Below, in pieces: positions 62,830 through 64,000 of a stretch of 64,000 nt of DNA. Position numbers and translations under genes: made by a program. This stretch comes from Cellulomonas sp. Root930 (GTDB taxonomy: Bacteria; Actinomycetota; Actinomycetes; Actinomycetales; Cellulomonadaceae). The stretch covers positions 707,882 through 771,881 of the forward strand of contig LMJI01000001.1 of the NCBI GenBank assembly GCA_001429255.1. Reading direction: 5' to 3'. Positions within the stretch are counted from its first letter, which is position 1. Every line of letters starts with the position of its first letter. Under the pieces are notes generated by a model. It worked only from the letters and a program-made list of their open reading frames with translations, was not told the origin of the DNA and made no database searches.

Positions 62830-64000
62830 GCCGATCGCCGACGTCAGCGCGGAGTGGTCCTGCTCCGTGCGGTCGGCGTAGTCGGCGGCGAAGTCGGCGA
62901 ACGCCTCGTCGGCCACCTTGGACCCACCGAGGTACCGCGCGATCGCGACCCGGTCACCGGACCGGGCGTGTGCGCGGGCCAGCGTCCAGGCGCACAGGCC
63001 GCCGTACCGGCGGAAGCCGTCCGGCTGCATCTCCTCGATGACCGCCGAGCCCTTCCAGTCGCGCAGCTGGCGGATGTAGAAGTCGCGCTCGACACCGTCG
63101 ATGCCCGTGCTCCGCTGCCACCCGAGCAACGCGTCGCTCGCGGCCTGCATGAGCCGCTGCCCCTCGACCACGCGCTGGCCGGAGTGGGTGTACTCGCTGG
63201 CACCCAGGAACTGCTCGAGCACCGACGCCTGCGCCTCCTTGGCCTGCAGGACGAGCAGATCGTCCTCGTCGACACCCTGCAGGAGCAGGATCCACGCCCG
63301 GGTGCCGACGCTGCCGACGCCGACGACCTTGCGGGCCATGTCGATCACCCGGTACTCGCTGAGCAGGTGACGGCGCGCCGGCTCCAGGCTGCTCTGGTAA
63401 GCCCGCATCAGCTCGCCCATCGCCTCGGTGAAGATGCGCGCGGCCGCATCGCCGAGCATCTCCTCGAGCGAGGTGACCAGCGGCGGGTCGGACCGGAACC
63501 GTCGCCGCCCGTCGACGATCTCCGTCAGCTTGCCCACAGCACGCAGGTGGTCGTGGGTCCGTGCCTTCTTCACCGTCGACTCCGTCCGCCTCACCTGCGC
63601 CTTGCCGAGGTCGTCGCGGTGCTCGCGCAGGAAGTCGTCGATGTCGATGCGTGCGTACCAGACCTCGAGGTTCCCCTTGTCGGCGAGGTCGCGGATCGCC
63701 GTCCGGTACGTCTTGGCGACCTCCGTGAGGATCTTCCGCCGCGCCCGGTCGTCGACCCCGATGCTCCGTGCCGCGACCTCGACGCTCGCCACCAGGCGCT
63801 TCACGTCCCACTCGAACGGTCCCGGCAGGGTCTCGTCGAAGTCGTTGAGGTCGAACAGCATCCGCCGCTCGGGGGTGCCGTACACGCCGAAGTTCGACAT
63901 GTGCGCGTCACCGCAGAGCTGGACGTCGAGCCCGGAGTCGGGGACCGCCGCGAGGTCGGACGCCATGAGCAGCGCGGCCCCGCGGTAGAACGCGAACGCG
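62797..64000 (-). CDS. DUF2252 family protein, 5' end cut by window
   Basis: Only the C-terminal ~400 residues lie in the window; the frame continues past 64000 (FAFYRGAALLMASDLAAV). Blocks are VQLCGDAHMSNFGVY (catalytic-loop-like GDAHxxNFG), LFDLNDFDETLPGPFEWDVKRL, VVGVGSVGTRAWILLLQG and YIRQLRDWKGSAVIEEM. The family shares an ancestral kinase-like / aminoglycoside-phosphotransferase pattern, where H-x-x-N and D-F-D-E act in nucleotide-metal binding, but no substrate is known. Confidence 0.9.
   Translation of the reverse strand, partial: AFAFYRGAALLMASDLAAVPDSGLDVQLCGDAHMSNFGVYGTPERRMLFDLNDFDETLPGPFEWDVKRLVASVEVAARSIGVDDRARRKILTEVAKTYRTAIRDLADKGNLEVWYARIDIDDFLREHRDDLGKAQVRRTESTVKKARTHDHLRAVGKLTEIVDGRRRFRSDPPLVTSLEEMLGDAAARIFTEAMGELMRAYQSSLEPARRHLLSEYRVIDMARKVVGVGSVGTRAWILLLQGVDEDDLLVLQAKEAQASVLEQFLGASEYTHSGQRVVEGQRLMQAASDALLGWQRSTGIDGVERDFYIRQLRDWKGSAVIEEMQPDGFRRYGGLCAWTLARAHARSGDRVAIARYLGGSKVADEAFADFAADYADRTEQDHSALTSAIGSGRLEAIHGV

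Overview
The window is very GC-rich (roughly 70 % or more by eye), gene-dense, full of GTG starts and ATGA/GTGA overlaps, and carries actinobacterial hallmarks: DisA, a HAIR element before clpB, DasR-type operators, a SorC-family regulator beside glp genes, LtrA, DUF5997 and Septum_form proteins. Together with two GH3 beta-glucosidases, glycogen phosphorylase and a split GlcNAc-type PTS this suggests a soil saccharolytic actinobacterium, most probably Cellulomonas or a close relative (inference from gene content only). There are no transposases, prophage or CRISPR arrays, and no stretch over 300 bases lacks a gene. Both window edges cut a gene (a LacI regulator on the left, a DUF2252 protein on the right).

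Layout. 1-6.1 kb: LacI regulator, disA, mutY, a two-repeat DivIVA-like protein and three GNAT acetyltransferases, one of them the Rv2747-type ArgA. 6.1-13.7 kb: a nitrogen-scavenging island: sodium/solute symporter, TetR regulator, two DUF1989 proteins (UAAP1/UAAP2, probable carboxyguanidine deiminase) and a biotin-dependent urea/guanidine carboxylase. The same TetR-type inverted repeat lies before the symporter and before the DUF1989 operon. 13.7-19.1 kb: glycerol use (SorC regulator, glpD, glpF, glpK). 19.1-25.7 kb: MMPL exporter with divergent TetR, an SDR, exonuclease III and two tandem Septum_form-type membrane proteins. 25.7-32.4 kb: beta-glucoside island with GH3, a SUKH-like protein, TetR, MFS transporter and a second GH3, tied together by a CTTACCACGTGGTAAG operator. 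32.4-45.9 kb: clpB with HAIR, alpha/beta hydrolase, CDF and ClC transporters, a VOC protein, trmB, a LysR-effector-domain-only protein, an APC permease, DUF5997 and glycogen phosphorylase. 45.9-50.2 kb: small membrane and peptidase genes, tRNA-Arg, LtrA, tRNA-Ser, YdeI-like and coiled-coil proteins.

50.3-53.4 kb holds a compact, translationally coupled operon: an acyl-CoA-dehydrogenase-like protein, a PIG-L deacetylase fused to a SAM methyltransferase, and a GT2 glycosyltransferase. It looks like a glycoconjugate pathway of unknown product and is the best candidate here for an undescribed system. 53.4-56.8 kb: an RNB ribonuclease, an OmpA-domain protein and a lipoprotein sharing a C-terminal domain, and tRNA-Ser. 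56.9-62.8 kb: a complete PTS (HPr, EI, EIIC, two EIIB, EIIA) with a DasR-like GntR regulator, three TGGTCTAGACCA-type operators and a CutC homologue at the end of the operon.
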